A DNA stretch of 64,000 bases. Source: Dichetophora obliterata. Taxonomy: Eukaryota; Arthropoda; Insecta; Diptera; Sciomyzidae. Numbering within the stretch: the first letter of the stretch is position 1; every line of letters starts with the position of its first letter. A model generated the notes under the pieces. It ran no database searches. It saw only the letters and a program-made list of their open reading frames with translations, and was not told the origin of the DNA. This document shows, piece by piece, positions 41,401 to 52,934 of this stretch. The position numbers and the translations under genes were made by a program. Location: the NCBI GenBank assembly GCA_963920525.1, contig OY986437.1:198296511-198360510 (forward strand), in the 5' to 3' direction.

Positions 41401-43855
41401 CCTTTAACTATGACGAACTAAATTACTCAATTTTAGTCTAAAACGATAAAAAACGTGCGAAATATAGCATTTTTGTTGTTTTGTAATCGGTAAATAGGGG
41501 TGCGGCAAAATTATTTCCCTTAAACCATCTCGTAATCGAAACAAATCGACTGGCGCACTTTGCTTCACTCCACGCTGACCCCCGAAAAGTGAGTTAAACT
41601 AAATTGGGACAGGCCCATTTTTAGTGCACTTGCTCAAAGTAACCATATGAACTAAGTTAAAAAATTTTTGTCTATTACAACCCAACCCGTTGAAATAAAA
41701 TATTTTCAGTGCTTTGGGGGCGGTAAAAAATGGGCGTAAAAACCAATTTTAGTACAGTTTCTGACAGTAACCATACAAACTAAGCCAAAGTCTTAGCTCA
41801 ATCAACCCAGTAGTCATTTTTAATTATTTCTCATAAAGTGGGTGTGGCTTAGGGCGGGTCGATTTATTTTTCGACAATTTCCCTATGATTTCCGTATTCT
41901 ATGGGTTATTCCATGAAAATTTGCCAAAGGAACCATACCTCTATCGTTAAAATCGAGTCCCCTACTTTTTGTTGGTAGATTTTTTCCCAAATTGACGTTC
42001 GTATGAAATATTACCTACACGTTCACATCCATAACTCAAAAACTATCGATCGGGTTTAATATGGCCAGTAGGCGCGTTGGAAAGGTGAGCTCATTTTGAT
42101 CAATTTACAAAAAAAAATCTCCAACATTGGTCCAACGGTTCAAAAGTTACGGTCATTTTTGTCCAAATTTTGGAGCATTTTTCCATTTTTTTCATGATTT
42201 TGTCCAAGATTTTGTCTTTTACTACACTCAAATTGAATATTTTTTTTGATAATAGGTTGATAGATACTTTATTATCTCTTAATTTGAATTTTTGTAGAAA
42301 AAAAAAATAAAAAGGGAAAAAAAATCAAAAAGTTGGTTTTATGTGTTATTTTGTTTTAGCAATATCGCAGGAATTAATCAACCGATTTCGATAAATTTGG
42401 GCTTAAACTCTTCGTTTTGAATTGTCAATTGAACTAAATAATGGATTGAGCCAAAAAAATGGCCATTAAAGTAATATTCTTGGACAAAATCATGAAAAAA
42501 ATGGAAAAATGGTCCAAAATTTGGACAAAAATGCCCGTAAATTTTGAACCGTTGCACCAATTTTGGAGATTTTTTTTTGTAAACTGATCAAAATGAGCTC
42601 ACCTTTCCAACGCGCCTACTGGCGATTAAACCCGATCGATAGTTTTTGAGTTATGGATGTGAACGTGTAGGTAATATTTCATACGAACGTTAATTTGGGA
42701 AAAAATCTACCAACAAAATGTAAGGGACTCGATTTTAACGATAGAGGTATGGTTCCTTTGGCAAATTTTCATGGAATAACCCATAGAATACGGAAATCAT
42801 AGGAAAATTGGTGAATTTTTTCACTCCCTACAAATTGACCCGCCCTAGTGTGGCTATGTAGCGATAACGCCCATTTTTAGAACAGTTGCCGAAAGTAACC
42901 ATACAAACTTAAGTACCAAATGTTAGTCTTATACGGCCAAACCTGCTTGATATATAGCATTTTCACTGATTTGTAGGCGGAAAAAGAGGGCATGGAAACC
43001 GGTTTTTCGTGCAGTTGCTTACAGTCACCACACAAACCAAATTACAAAATTTAAGTCTTATACCACCAAACCGTCTGAAATAAAGTATTTTCATTGATTT
43101 GTGGGCGGTAAAAGGGGGCGTGGAAACCCATTTTTAGTACAGTTGTCGACAGTACCTGTACAAACTGAATTACAAAAGTTTAGCCTTAAACGGCTCGAAC
43201 CTGAACTATAACATTTTATTGATTTGGGGGCGTTAAAAGGAGGGTGTGGCAATTTTTTTTTTTCAACCATCTCGTATCTGAAACAAATCGACTGCCACAA
43301 TTTCAGGTCAATCAGTTCAGTAGTTTTGGAGTCTATAGGCATCACACACACAGACACACATCGTTTTGCTTTTTATATATACAGATATTGATTTGTGGGC
43401 GGTAAAAGTGGGCGTGTAAGCATTTATATATACTGACCGCCTCTTGGAGCACCTACACAGCAAGTTTCATTATAAAAATGTGTAGAGCTCCGGAATTGCC
43501 AAGATTTCGAAAAAGTGGGCGTATATATATTGCGACTACGCCCATTTTTTGTACAGCTACCGACAGTAACCATACAAACCAAATTACTAAATCTTAGTTT
43601 CTTACGATCAAAACCGACTGATATATATTCTTTTTTTGTTTGTTTGTAGTCGATAGCGAAAATTTGGCTTGTATGGGAGGTACCACGCCCCCTAGTACAA
43701 TCGTTACCAAACCTCACAGGAACACTCTCAAGATGTGGCTTTAGTCTCCCTGAAAATTTCATTAAGATCGGTTCAGCTGTTTTGGAGTCTAAACGTAATA
43801 TAGCCACATACCTACATACCCACATACATACATCCATTTTATATATATAGATTCA
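41401..43855. repeat. Repeat-rich element B (about 126-bp units), interrupted by a foldback element
   Basis: Units contain TTTTCATTGATTTGTGGGCG, GTAAAAGGGGGCGTGG, AGTTGCCGACAGTAACCATA and ACAAACTAAATTACAAAA, spaced about 126 bp (e.g. 42970, 43095, 43212). A unit end, AGTTTTGGAGTCTATAGG with CACACACAGACACAC, occurs at 43320-43360. A second end, TTTTGGAGTCTAAACG with CATACATACATCC, occurs at 43780-43835, suggesting two joined copies. The same units lie at 56205-56901. Non-coding throughout. These repeats are widespread in fly genomes, but I cannot assign a class. The piece at 41850-42847 is a separate insertion. Confidence 0.75.
41850..42847. mobile_element. Foldback element with about 350-bp inverted repeats and 8-bp duplication
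   Basis: 998 bp with ends TAGGGCGGGTCGATTTA (41850) and TAGGGCGGGTCAATTTG (complement ending at 42847). It is flanked by a perfect 8-base duplication GTGTGGCT (41842-41849 and 42848-42855). The arms are inverted copies over about 350 bp. Examples are TTCCGTATTCTATGGGTTAT, AACCATACCTCTATCGTTAA, CCTACACGTTCACATCC, CTATCGATCGGGTTTAA and CGCGTTGGAAAGGTGAGCTC, each with a matching complement between 42480 and 42805. The middle is AT-rich and non-coding. Long arms and an 8-bp duplication recall Galileo/P-type foldbacks. Termini resemble those of 2726-3308. Confidence 0.92.
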
Positions 43856-44533
43856 TTTGGATTATCATCAGCTGTAAGCTGTTAATTTCGTTGTGGTCCT
43901 ATTTATTTAAGAATTTAAATATACATCGACTTAGAATTTATGTCACTAAGAAATATTGATTTATTAAATTTACTTACACAAGATGTGCAAAATTTTTTGG
44001 CATCATGTTTTACCCATTTTTATTACCTGTTAACTACAAACCGGGGTAAATATTTGCCCCACAGGCTTCTTCTTCGTAAAATCGTTCTGTAAGCTCTTAA
44101 GTGCATTCATTTTTTTGTACACGCCAAAGAGAAATTTAATTTTATTAAAGTTTGCTTGGTGAAAAATCTATTTAAATAGCTAAAAGTACTGAAAAACGTT
44201 CAAACCGTCATTTAACAGACAAAAATTTGTAACTTTATTTTTAAAAAACTAATTTTCAAACCTTTAATGGGAGTTTAAAGAGGAAACATAAGGCTTTAAG
44301 AAAAAGAATACCAACATGATGTTTTACTTAAAGAGTCTGTTTATGTGAGACTCTGAAAATCAAAAAAAAAATTCGTAATCTTATGTATGAAAAGATCAAA
44401 TAAAAATCCATGCAATATTGCTTTTCAAGAATATATTTCGGTTTTTAGTAGTAGTTCAGAGTGTGTAGTTTTAGGGTTTAATATGAAATTTGCAGATACA
44501 AGTTAAATGCTCCCAAAAATTAAAAAAAAAAAT
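43856..44533. other. Spacer, no gene
   Basis: AT-rich, no recognisable feature. Confidence 0.4.
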
Positions 44534-44683
44534 TATATCGTTCATTTTTCTCTTCCGCATAGCTGTGCATGTCCTGAAAGAACTTTTTCTGACATAAATT
44601 TTAATAAAACTAATATAAGAAAGCCGTTAGACAACTGCACCGTAAATGTAATTTTACACACAAAAATACATATCGAAAATTAA
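44534..44683 (+). pseudogene. hAT-family dimerisation domain relic
   Basis: The frame ending at TAA 44681-44683 reads FSLPHSCACPERTFSDINFN, then KTNIRKPLDNCTVNVILHTK. The LPHSxACxERxFSxxNxxKTxxRxxL pattern is the C-terminal hAT dimerisation motif of the domesticated-like SCAND3/DUF4371 group. About 50 codons survive; upstream sequence has no matching catalytic domain. It is unrelated to the hAT at 3488-4906, which has a different motif spelling. No terminal repeats were found around it. Confidence 0.7.
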
Positions 44684-45823
44684 AACTGCATAGGATTAAA
44701 AATCAAAAGAAAGTTTTTGCAGTTAGACTCAAGTAATATGTACAAGTAATAAATGTGTTATTTTTTAAGGTATATTGTCAATTATATCACAGTACGACAG
44801 TGGTTGGTACACATGAGAAATGTTAACAGAATATTAAAATAGGCTTAAAATAAAGAAATAAGTGTCTCGACGTTTTGCTGTAGCACGTCAGAATTTTGAG
44901 AAAATCTATTTTTAAGCTTCGAAGGACCGTGGAGGTTCACTTGTAATGTAATACTATTATAAGAATTTCTATAAAAACAGAATGGGTGAACCGATTTAAT
45001 GCTTGAGCCAGTTTTGAAAAGGGAATTAAATTTGGATTTTTTTTATTAAAAAAACAATTTCTTTCTCCGCTAGATGGCGCTTTAATTTTCATGTAAAGTT
45101 TAAAAATAACCAAAAATGTACGAAATTCATTAAAAATACAATTTTGTTAATTTTAAATCTAATAACTAAAGTAGAATGTGCTTCGCTAGCCGAGAACCGC
45201 TTGATTCAGCGATTCGGGGCTCCGAGCCAGGTCAAACTAAAAATATTATTATTAAATCGATCGTTTCGAAGTTTGTGAATACTTCTCATCAGCGCCTTAA
45301 TGTTCTAAGCCAACGACCAACTTGTTTAGATTGTCACTAATTGCAGTCTTCTCTCCTTTTTCTCCTTCTCTCTCTCTCTCTCTCTCACGTATGAATGGTT
45401 TTTTCCATTACAATACGTTCACCTTTCCTTACTTCACGCACTTGTGCTGAAGTTTTTGAAAGATTCTATTTATAGAACATAGCTTATATTTTAATTTTTG
45501 TTATTGTTCTACAATATACATGAAAAAATAAACGACACAAAAACAACATTTTTGACACAAGATAATAGTTAAGATTTCATATTAATTTTTGTATTTTTAC
45601 ATTACATTTACATTACATTTTTGGTTATTTTTTAACTTTACATGAAAATTAAAGTGCCATCTAGCGGAGAAAGAAATTGTTTTTTAATAAAAAAAAGTCC
45701 GAATTCAATTCCCTTTTCAAAACCGCCTGAAGCATTAAAATTGGTTCACCCATTCTGTTTTTATAGAAATTTTTATAATAGTATTACATTACAAGTGAAC
45801 CTCCACGGTCCTTCAAAGCTTAA

Positions 45824-47451
45824 CCCTCCGTTACTAACGCTATTCGGAGTAACGTCATTACTAACCTGGGTGCAGTCCACCCATAAATTTTAATACATTA
45901 ATTTGTAAAAAAGAACGCTAAACCGTAAAACGGTTCTGCTTTTATTAATTTCGTATTTTTTATTATTCTATTAAACATAAAATGCGTCCAGTTTAATTAA
46001 TATTTAATTTTAATAAAAATATATCAAAATAACGTTAGTTAGAGAACTAAAAAAAAAACAAATATCATAATGGTTTGAATAATTTCAGATTCCGAGGTCA
46101 AATTAATTGTCACGTTCTTCGAGAGGGCCAATTTGAAAAGCTAAAAGATGTATGAAAAAAAATGTCTATAAAAATTTTTTTTGCAATGAAGCACATAGAA
46201 TAAATATCGATTATGCAAAACTTAGTCACATAGTCAAAATAAAACAATCAAAGGAATTCTTGGTCAAAGAATTATACAATTTCACATTTGTTTTGCCAAA
46301 TTGAAGAATACGCTGAAATCAAAATTAAATATAACTTCTATGTTTATCTATTTAGAGATGCATTTCTGTTTTTATCTGAGCATTGCCATGCATTGCCATG
46401 TTGTGCATATTCAGATACACGTAAATCATTTAAACAGGTTTGTCTAATTGGACCAATACAAAAGTAATTGAATGATGCAATAATTGCTTATTATGAAAAA
46501 ACCCTGTTCAAATTTTTTTGTCAAATACAATAGAACAATATTGAATGTTCCGTTAAAATTACAACGAGAAATTCGACCATTTCCACTGGGTTAAATCTAA
46601 ATTCACAGTGTTGAGAAAGATGAGATGAGATCTTGCAAGCACAAACACGTCCGCATTCTTAAAAATTTTTTCTATTGATTTACATAACGTGATGAAATCG
46701 TCGAAGCTGGTTAAGTCGAGCAAAGGTTTAAATCTTTAATTTGAATTTCCTGTGTTGCTCAGGAGAGGTTTTGTATTTTACTTGAGAAACAACCCAGCAG
46801 CGGATTTGCCAGTGGCTACCATAGAACTAATACAGAATAAATTACCAGGTAAGGAAGCATTACTTTTTTCAAAAAGTAATGCGTCTGCATATAGCAGAAG
46901 TAATTAACTCATACCTCATTACCTGTAATGTATCATACAAGGAAAAGTAATGCAGTGATTTTTATAACTTAATACAAGTAGTATGTTACTCCATAACTTC
47001 TAGGTAATGCTGAAGGGAGGCGATCACTTACCTCCTGTCTCATTAAATGTTAAATGTAAGGCCTTTTATGCATATTAAGGTAATATAGTCGGAAGTAGTG
47101 GTCATTACAAGGTAATTGATGCTTCAAATATTCGGAATATATTCCATCCGCTACTGGGAAATCACACGCTTATAGTAAATAATATAACATGATTACTAAC
47201 GTGGGTGTAAACCACCCGAAATTCTTGTTCCTCCATTACTAACGTGGGTGTAAAACACCCAGACATTTTTTTAAATGAGTAATTTTTATAATTTAGTTTA
47301 AAAAACAGTGCTAAATTTTGTTTTAAAATATAGCAAAATATACAAAAAGAGATTACATTTGATATAATGTTCGCACCATTAAACTATCAATAAATTTTTT
47401 CCATATTTTATAACTTATGGGTATAATCCACCCTGCGTTAGTAATGGAGGG
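45824..47451. mobile_element. piggyBac-like non-autonomous element in TTAA
   Basis: Ends CCCTCCGTTACTAACGC (45824) and CCCTCCATTACTAACGC (complement ending at 47451), with TTAA on both sides (45820-45823 and 47452-47455). The host foldback shows AGCTTAAA at the equivalent place of its other arm, proving TTAA was the target. Subterminal repeats of TTACTAACGTGGGTGTAAA, with ACACCC, occur near both ends (45855-45890, 47190-47262), plausibly transposase binding sites. It is 1628 bp including a nested MITE (46793-47158). No transposase ORF. Confidence 0.88.
46793..47158 (+). mobile_element. MITE with CCCAGYAGCGGAT ends, copy 1
   Basis: Ends CCCAGCAGCGGATTTGCC (46793) and CCCAGTAGCGGATGGAAT (complement ending at 47158). 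The second copy at 53100-53465 is nearly the same length and in opposite orientation. It shares AAATTACCAGGTAAGGAAGC, AAAAAGTAATGCGTCTGCAT and GGGAGGCGATCACTTACCTC. AA flanks the left end and AA the right, which may be a 2-base duplication. Non-coding. Confidence 0.8.
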
Positions 47452-47504
47452 TTAAATATCGATTTTCTCAAAATTCTGACGTGCTACAGCAAAACGCCGA
47501 GACA

Positions 47505-48429
47505 TTTCGCCCATTCCAAGCATAACGCAATAATTTTTTCAAAAATTGACCTCATGGCTTTCAATTTGTTTTATTTTTGGGCTAAAATTTTAAAAACATA
47601 AGTTCATTTATTTTTTTTTTTTTTGTATCGCCATTCGTTAAAAAGTTATTGACCTTTCAATTCTGCAAATCATCCGAAAACGCCAGAATTGGAAAGTTAT
47701 TAATTAATTGTATCTACGTCAGTTTTAATCCAATTTTTATAAATAATGTACCGTTAGAAAGGTATTAAAAAGTGGTTTCTGGAAATCACTATATAATTTT
47801 AAAATTTTGGAGGTTAGGGTTGCCATCATATTTTAAAAAAATTATTTGCTAATTTCTCAAAAAACGCGTCATTTTTTTCTATTTTTTATTTTTTAAATTT
47901 GAAGAAAAATGTTGCCTTTAAGTCAAAACCAATTTTATGATGGAGCTTTTAAATGTTTTTTCGCAATTTTAACATTTGTGCACATACCTTATTATTTTGA
48001 GGCAATTTATCGCCTATAAATTTCATAACGGTAAAGATATTTGCAAAATTTAATCTGCAAAATGGTTTGTCTTATAAGAACCAACATTTTATTCATAAGT
48101 TTCCATGACCTTACACTTGACCTTGGTAGAGAAAACTGGTAAATACCGAAAAAAAATATTTTTAAATTTTTTTTACTTTTATTTGTAAAAAGGTGAACAA
48201 AATTTTGTTTCAAGATTGCCATATTGAAGATTATTAAATTCTAACTAAATTCTAATCCAAAAAGTTTTAAAATCGGTCTCAAAACAAAAAAGTTATGATG
48301 GTTTGATCAGCTGATACATTAAAAAATCCTCTGAAGCTGAATATCGTTGAGTTTTAATCTCCCTATTATTGATGGGAATAAAACTGTGTAAATTTTGTGT
48401 GCCGGTTATAGCTTGCACATTTTTAAATT
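47505..48429. other. Spacer, no gene
   Basis: AT-rich with no coding frame longer than 71 codons and no recognisable domain or repeat boundary. The DNA just before 48430 passes directly into the LINE relic. Confidence 0.4.
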
Positions 48430-50198
48430 TTGACATCAACTCAGCTTCAACATTTTCAAAAGACTCTTTTGAGCAAAACCGATAACATATTCATTGATTC
48501 CTATCCTTCTTTTATGAAGTATAATTCGGTTGAGTCTGATAATGATAATAGTATTTGCAATCTTTTTACTGACTTTTCAAGTCGACTTATTCATCATCGT
48601 CCTATGATTATTTAAGTTATCCTTTCAATATTCAATCTGGGGATATATATTTCCCAATAATTGACACAAACACAGTCTTATCATTTTTAAAAAATATTAA
48701 AATATCATATAAAAGTGGTCCTGATAACATACCTTCGTGTATATTAAAATACTGCTGTGAAGAATTAGTAACTCCAATCTCTTTACTATTTACTTCATCA
48801 TTAAAATCCTGCTATTTTCCTGCAGCCTGGAAGCATTCATTTATCATTCCGCTGCATAAATCCGGAAATAGGTCTTTAATTGATAACTACCGTGGCATCG
48901 CAAAATTGAGCGCTTTGCCTAAACTTTTAGAGGCAATTGTTACATCACGACTATCGCATAGCGTTAAATCTTTAATGTCTCCTGTCCAACATGGATTCCT
49001 TTCTGGAAAATCCACTGTTACTAACCTTCTCGAATTTACATCAAAAACTATAGAAAACTTTGGAAAAGACATGCAGACTGATGTTATTTACACGGATTTT
49101 AGCAAAGCTTTTGACGTTGTAAATCACAAACTACTGATCTTAAAATTACATCTTGTTGGATTTCCTATACCGTTGGTAAAGTGAATTGAATCTTACTTAA
49201 GCAATAGAACACAATCTGTTCTTTTTAAGCTCAAGAAATCACACGAGTTTCCTGTTACTTCAGGAGTACCTCTAGGAAGTCATCTTGGTCCCCTTCTGTT
49301 TCTACTTTTTATAAACGATTTTCCATCTGCCATAATGCATTCTAGCATCATAATGTTTGCTGACGACGTTAAACTCTTCCTTTATTTAAAAAATGATAAT
49401 GACGCTGTATTTTTGCAAGCCGACATTGATCATCTTCATAACTGGTGCAAAACGAACCGTATGAACCTCAACATGAAGAAATGCAAGCATATGTCTTTCT
49501 CGCGCAAACCACCAATTAAATGTTCCTTCAAAATTTGTGGTTATCCATTGGAGTCCTTAGATAGTTTCAATGATCTTGGAGTTACAATGGATCCTAAACT
49601 ACGCTTTAATATTCATGTAAATAAAATAATAAATAGAGCAAATAGTACTTTAGGATTTATTAAACGTTGGGCAAAAGAGTTTAATGATCCTTTCATAACG
49701 AAAACCTTATTCACTTCCCTAGTGCGGCCTGTCTTAGAATACGCTTCAGTTGTTTGGTGCCCACGATACGGTTGTTACATAGACGACATTGAATCAATGC
49801 AGAAACAATTTCTTTTGTTTTGCTTAAGCTATCTTTATTGTAATACTGATTTTCACTTACCACCTTATGAATATCGGTTACAACTCTTAAATCTTCCTTC
49901 TTTAACAAATCGGAGAATTATGATAAATGCTTGTTGGATTATAAAACTTTTACATGGCTATGTAAACAGTCCATATTTATTGAGTAAAATATATTTTAAT
50001 ATTCCTCTTCGTCCTAGAAGATCTTTTGAGTTACTCCACATGAACTTTTGTAGAACTAACTATTTGCAAAATGAACCTCTTAGAAGCGCTTGCGGTGATT
50101 TTAATTTTGTATCTGATGTTATATCCTTAAGTGAATCCATGGACTCAATCAAACATAAAATTTATAGATTACCTGCAGTACCGTCGTTGATTATGTAA
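48430..50198 (+). pseudogene. LINE ORF2: linker, RT and C-terminus with two lesions
   Basis: The first piece (48430-48615) is the linker (NSVESDNDNSICNLFTDFSS). After a frameshift at about 48614 the frame is open except for TGA 49182-49184, which replaces Trp in VKWIESYL. The RT reads SYKSGPDNIPSCILKYC, YRGIAKLSALPKLLEAIV, then FLSGKSTVTNLLEF. Block A is DVIYTDFSKAFDVVNHK. Block B is SGVPLGSHLGPLLFLLFIND, with Leu for the usual Gln. Block C is IMFADDVKLFL. C-terminal blocks are FNDLGVTMDPKLRFNIHV, SLVRPVLEYASVVWCP and RRIMINACWIIKLLHG. It ends at TAA 50196-50198. A dead copy that had been complete for RT. Confidence 0.85.
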
Positions 50199-50981
50199 AG
50201 TTCTTTCAAACATATATCTGATGCATCTGGTGATTTGTAAACACATTAATATAACAATCTAAATGGATAAATGGACCTAAGCGTAAAATGGAAAATTTTG
50301 GTGGATAAACATCTAAGTAATCTGAATGGACCTGAACCTGGGATCTTCAGTTGCCTCATATCTTCATGATGATTGTAACTACACTTGTCGACGGTACCGT
50401 GGTGTCTTGGTGTCTTTTTACCTCTTGAAACACTACGTTAGATCGATTTGTAATATATTAATATGAGTGGCCGATAAGACCTAGTTTGTCTTGGTGCCTG
50501 AGTTCGCAACTGGTTTTCTTTATTTTATGAAAATTGGTTTGGTGAAGTTGACCTAGTTTGTCGAGTAACCACCCTGTCAAGCCAGGATTTCACCGGCTTC
50601 AGGGAGACAGAACGATATATATTATATATATACCTATTGGAGTGGTGTTTTATTGGGTTTTAGACCTTGTTTGTCACACGACTCCGCCGTATACAAAAAT
50701 TGTTGCTAACTTGACCTTGTTTGTCTTGAAAACGCAACCCTGCTATGCTGTCTGATTTTATCGATTTTGACTTAACTTTTTTTCTATTATTTTTTATACT
50801 TTAATAAAATTATATACTTTAAGCAATTTACTAAAACTTTTTAGTTTGTTAAAAATACATTATTTCATTCAAAATCATACTTTATATTTTTGAATTGTAT
50901 TAAATATCTTATTTTATAATTTTAAATTTGCTATAAAACCTGTTAAGGTTTAGCAATCAAGTAAATAAATAAAAAAAAAAA
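48430..50981 (+). mobile_element. CR1/jockey-group LINE relic with TAAA/poly-A tail
   Basis: Starts in the linker upstream of RT, so the endonuclease is absent (5' truncation). The ORF ends at 50198, followed by a 760-bp 3' UTR. That UTR contains repeated variants of GACCTAGTTTGTCTTGG (about 50479, 50550, 50662, 50710). It ends with TAAATAAATAAAAAAA (about 50960-50981). The tail type and RT spelling relate it to the LINE at 35825-38397. Confidence 0.82.
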
Positions 50982-50998
50982 ATATTGTTGACTTCTTT

Positions 50999-51405
50999 AA
51001 TTTCGTTGCATTGCATATAGTTTAAAAGCTCCACCGATGCCATAACACGGCCCCTTATCATGCGATGTGGCAAAGAAATGCCACTCAGCGTTAAAATGTT
51101 CTTCTTCTTTCCACTGGCAAAGCTGGTAGAAATTCTTTCTATTCTTATACTGCGATGCAGCTTCATCGGAAAAAAAAACTGATTCTTTTGATGTCGTGAA
51201 ATCGAGCTCGTAAGACCAGTAGCAATTCTTTTTGAAATTGAAACGCCGCACTGAAGTTATGGATCAAACATTCGGCTATTATGATAACACTAAGATTTCC
51301 AGCATTATTGCTGTCGTCCTTGAAATAAATAGAGAACGGATAGATAGTGCATTGATCATGAGACCAGTATTGAGACTGTACAGCATTCTATTAAAAATAT
51401 AAAAA
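50999..51405 (-). pseudogene. Fragment of an uncharacterised insect protein family
   Basis: On the minus strand the frame from 51251 reads FNFKKNCYWSYELDFTTSKE, then SVFFSDEAASQYKNRKNFYQ and EEEHFNAEWHFFATSHDKGP. The motif SDxAxSQYKNRKNF...AEWHFFATSHxKGxCxGxGG is familiar from uncharacterised proteins found in many arthropods, often in multiple copies. I do not know a function. Upstream (51290-51405) shifted frames give VQSQYWSHDQCTI and GNLSVIIIAECLIHN, which fit the same family ('ISDxLxHD'), so the fragment is frameshifted. It adjoins the 3' tail of the LINE at 48430-50981, possibly as the DNA into which that LINE inserted. Confidence 0.5.
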
Positions 51406-52307
51406 AAATATAGTTTTACAAAAAATATTTTTCCACTGCAGATCAAGTATTTAAGGAATTGTAGGGTTAACGTTAGTTTTATCTGAATGACAAAAATTTA
51501 ATTTTCTGAAAAATCATATATTACAACAAATTCTCCTGTTTTCAATGTTTCTTTCTGCATTTTTAAATAATCCGCTTGTTTTTTAGCGATGAAATCGTGT
51601 GGTACTAGCAAATCAACTGAATTTCTCTAAAAGATGTCAGCAGATGTTTTAAAAGCTGAATTTCGATATAAAAACATCTGCTGACTCCTTCATATTTTCC
51701 AAATTTGTTTTTTAAATGAAATGCCATGAGAGCCAGTCTTCAAAGACCATTTGAAAACTAATTAACAAACGCGAGAGAGCTTTACGAATGGGCTGTAACA
51801 AAGGAGTCAACAATAGGGCTATTCCCGATTACGGGCAAATAGCGTGGCATCGTGGCATTTGCAAAATATGATGAAAAGAGGAAAAAAACGGGAAAAAACG
51901 GGAAAAACTTATTCAAATGAAGAACAGAAAGGCCTTGATCTCTCCCAAAATCTGGCAACACTGAGCGTGACACCCGCTCCAAAAGCGTAAAATATCGCTG
52001 CTGGAGCAGTGATGATATTTGATAGTTTTGGAGAGGACTCATTTTACTCTTCAGAAAGGACGCGAGAGTACTTTTAATAATATGATTAAAAAAAATAAGT
52101 TTTTGTTTTGTTACTGAGGAACATATGAAAAAATATGCAAATTTTATTCTTAATAACTCAACAACTAAACATAATCGATACATTGATACTGGGGGAGTGC
52201 TTTTCGTGGTACATTCATCACGGTCAATGTTACGTCAAGGCTTCAGACTGGTATGCTTGAATTGGAGTCGAAAATCCAGGAAGCTTAACAACCATCTGTA
52301 TTTTTTT
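51406..52307. other. Spacer, no gene
   Basis: The 133-codon minus-strand frame at 51782-52183 has no domain and contains a tandem of ACGGGAAAAA units (51887-51907). Nothing else seen. Confidence 0.4.
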
Positions 52308-52385
52308 TGCGGCCTCGATAGTCTAGTGCTAGCGCGCTTAACTGTCGCTAAGGGGTCCCAGGTTTGAATTCTAGCCGGGCTATGG
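52308..52385 (+). other. tRNA-Asp-like pseudogene or SINE head
   Basis: CCTCGATAGTCTAGTGCTAGC at its start resembles the acceptor and D-arm of fly tRNA-Asp. An anticodon-loop-like CTGTCGC (GTC) follows, then a box B-like GGTTTGAATTCTAGCC. The anticodon stem has a mismatch and the acceptor strands pair poorly, so I do not call a functional tRNA. It is too isolated to prove a SINE. Confidence 0.4.
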
Positions 52386-52934
52386 TCCTACGCTATAACC
52401 TTTCATTCCTTATTTATAATCAAAAGGAGCATTCCACGTTCAAGTACAGAAAAATTCAACTATTTTTTTGAGTTTATTGTACAGTCAATTTTAAATTTAC
52501 ACATCGGAAGTTGAGTCCTTTTGTCTATTTAAATAGATTGCATTCTGTTTCTTCATTTTCCGTCCAAACTTTCTTTAAATTTCATTAAATGCAAGAGAAA
52601 AATAAGACATCTACTGTAACGTGTCGGACGGGTCCAGTCAACCAACGTTGCAAATCGTTGTGCTTGAATACAAATTTTAACGAAAGTAACTTACATGGGC
52701 AAGAGGTATTTGAAAGCCAAATTTTTATTACTCATAAACATGCTTTCAGTGTAAAAAGATTTTAAATAAAGTTCACAGTTTTTTTTTATATTGTATTTAC
52801 AAATCGTCACGCGGAGACAAATCACGTCACGTGCTCGACAGACTGACAATTTTGTAGTTTAATTGAGTAATTAAGTAATTAATTAGGTAGTTAAGTAATT
52901 ATGTAATTTAGTAATTAAAAACCAAATTTTTTAT
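52386..52934. other. Spacer with short GTAATTAA repeats
   Basis: Contains a degenerate run of GTAATTAA-like units at about 52860-52918. No gene otherwise. Confidence 0.45.

Larger units (their letters stand above)
44863..47504. mobile_element. Long-TIR foldback element, right arm split by a piggyBac-like element
   Basis: Outer ends are TGTCTCGACGTTTTGCTG (44863) and TGTCTCGGCGTTTTGCTG (complement ending at 47504). The arms continue for about 255 bp: GTAGCACGTCAGAATTTTGA, GGACCGTGGAGGTTCACTTG, TCTATAAAAACAGAATGGGT, TTTCTTTCTCCGCTAGATGG. The right arm occupies 45612-45819, then resumes at 47452 after the insertion, and the left arm shows the uninterrupted form. The middle (45121-45611) is non-coding, with a TC microsatellite at about 45366-45387. 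No target duplication was identified. Confidence 0.85.

Noticed and set aside
43424..43837. 137-codon minus-strand frame
   Set aside because: Lies entirely in the array B repeat, which gives similar frames wherever it occurs.
51782..52183. 133-codon minus-strand frame
   Set aside because: No domain; hydrophobic stretches come from T-rich sequence and a GGGAAAAA tandem. The start lies in AT-rich spacer.
52308..52385. Functional tRNA-Asp
   Set aside because: GTC-like anticodon loop and a box B are present, but the anticodon and acceptor stems do not pair properly.
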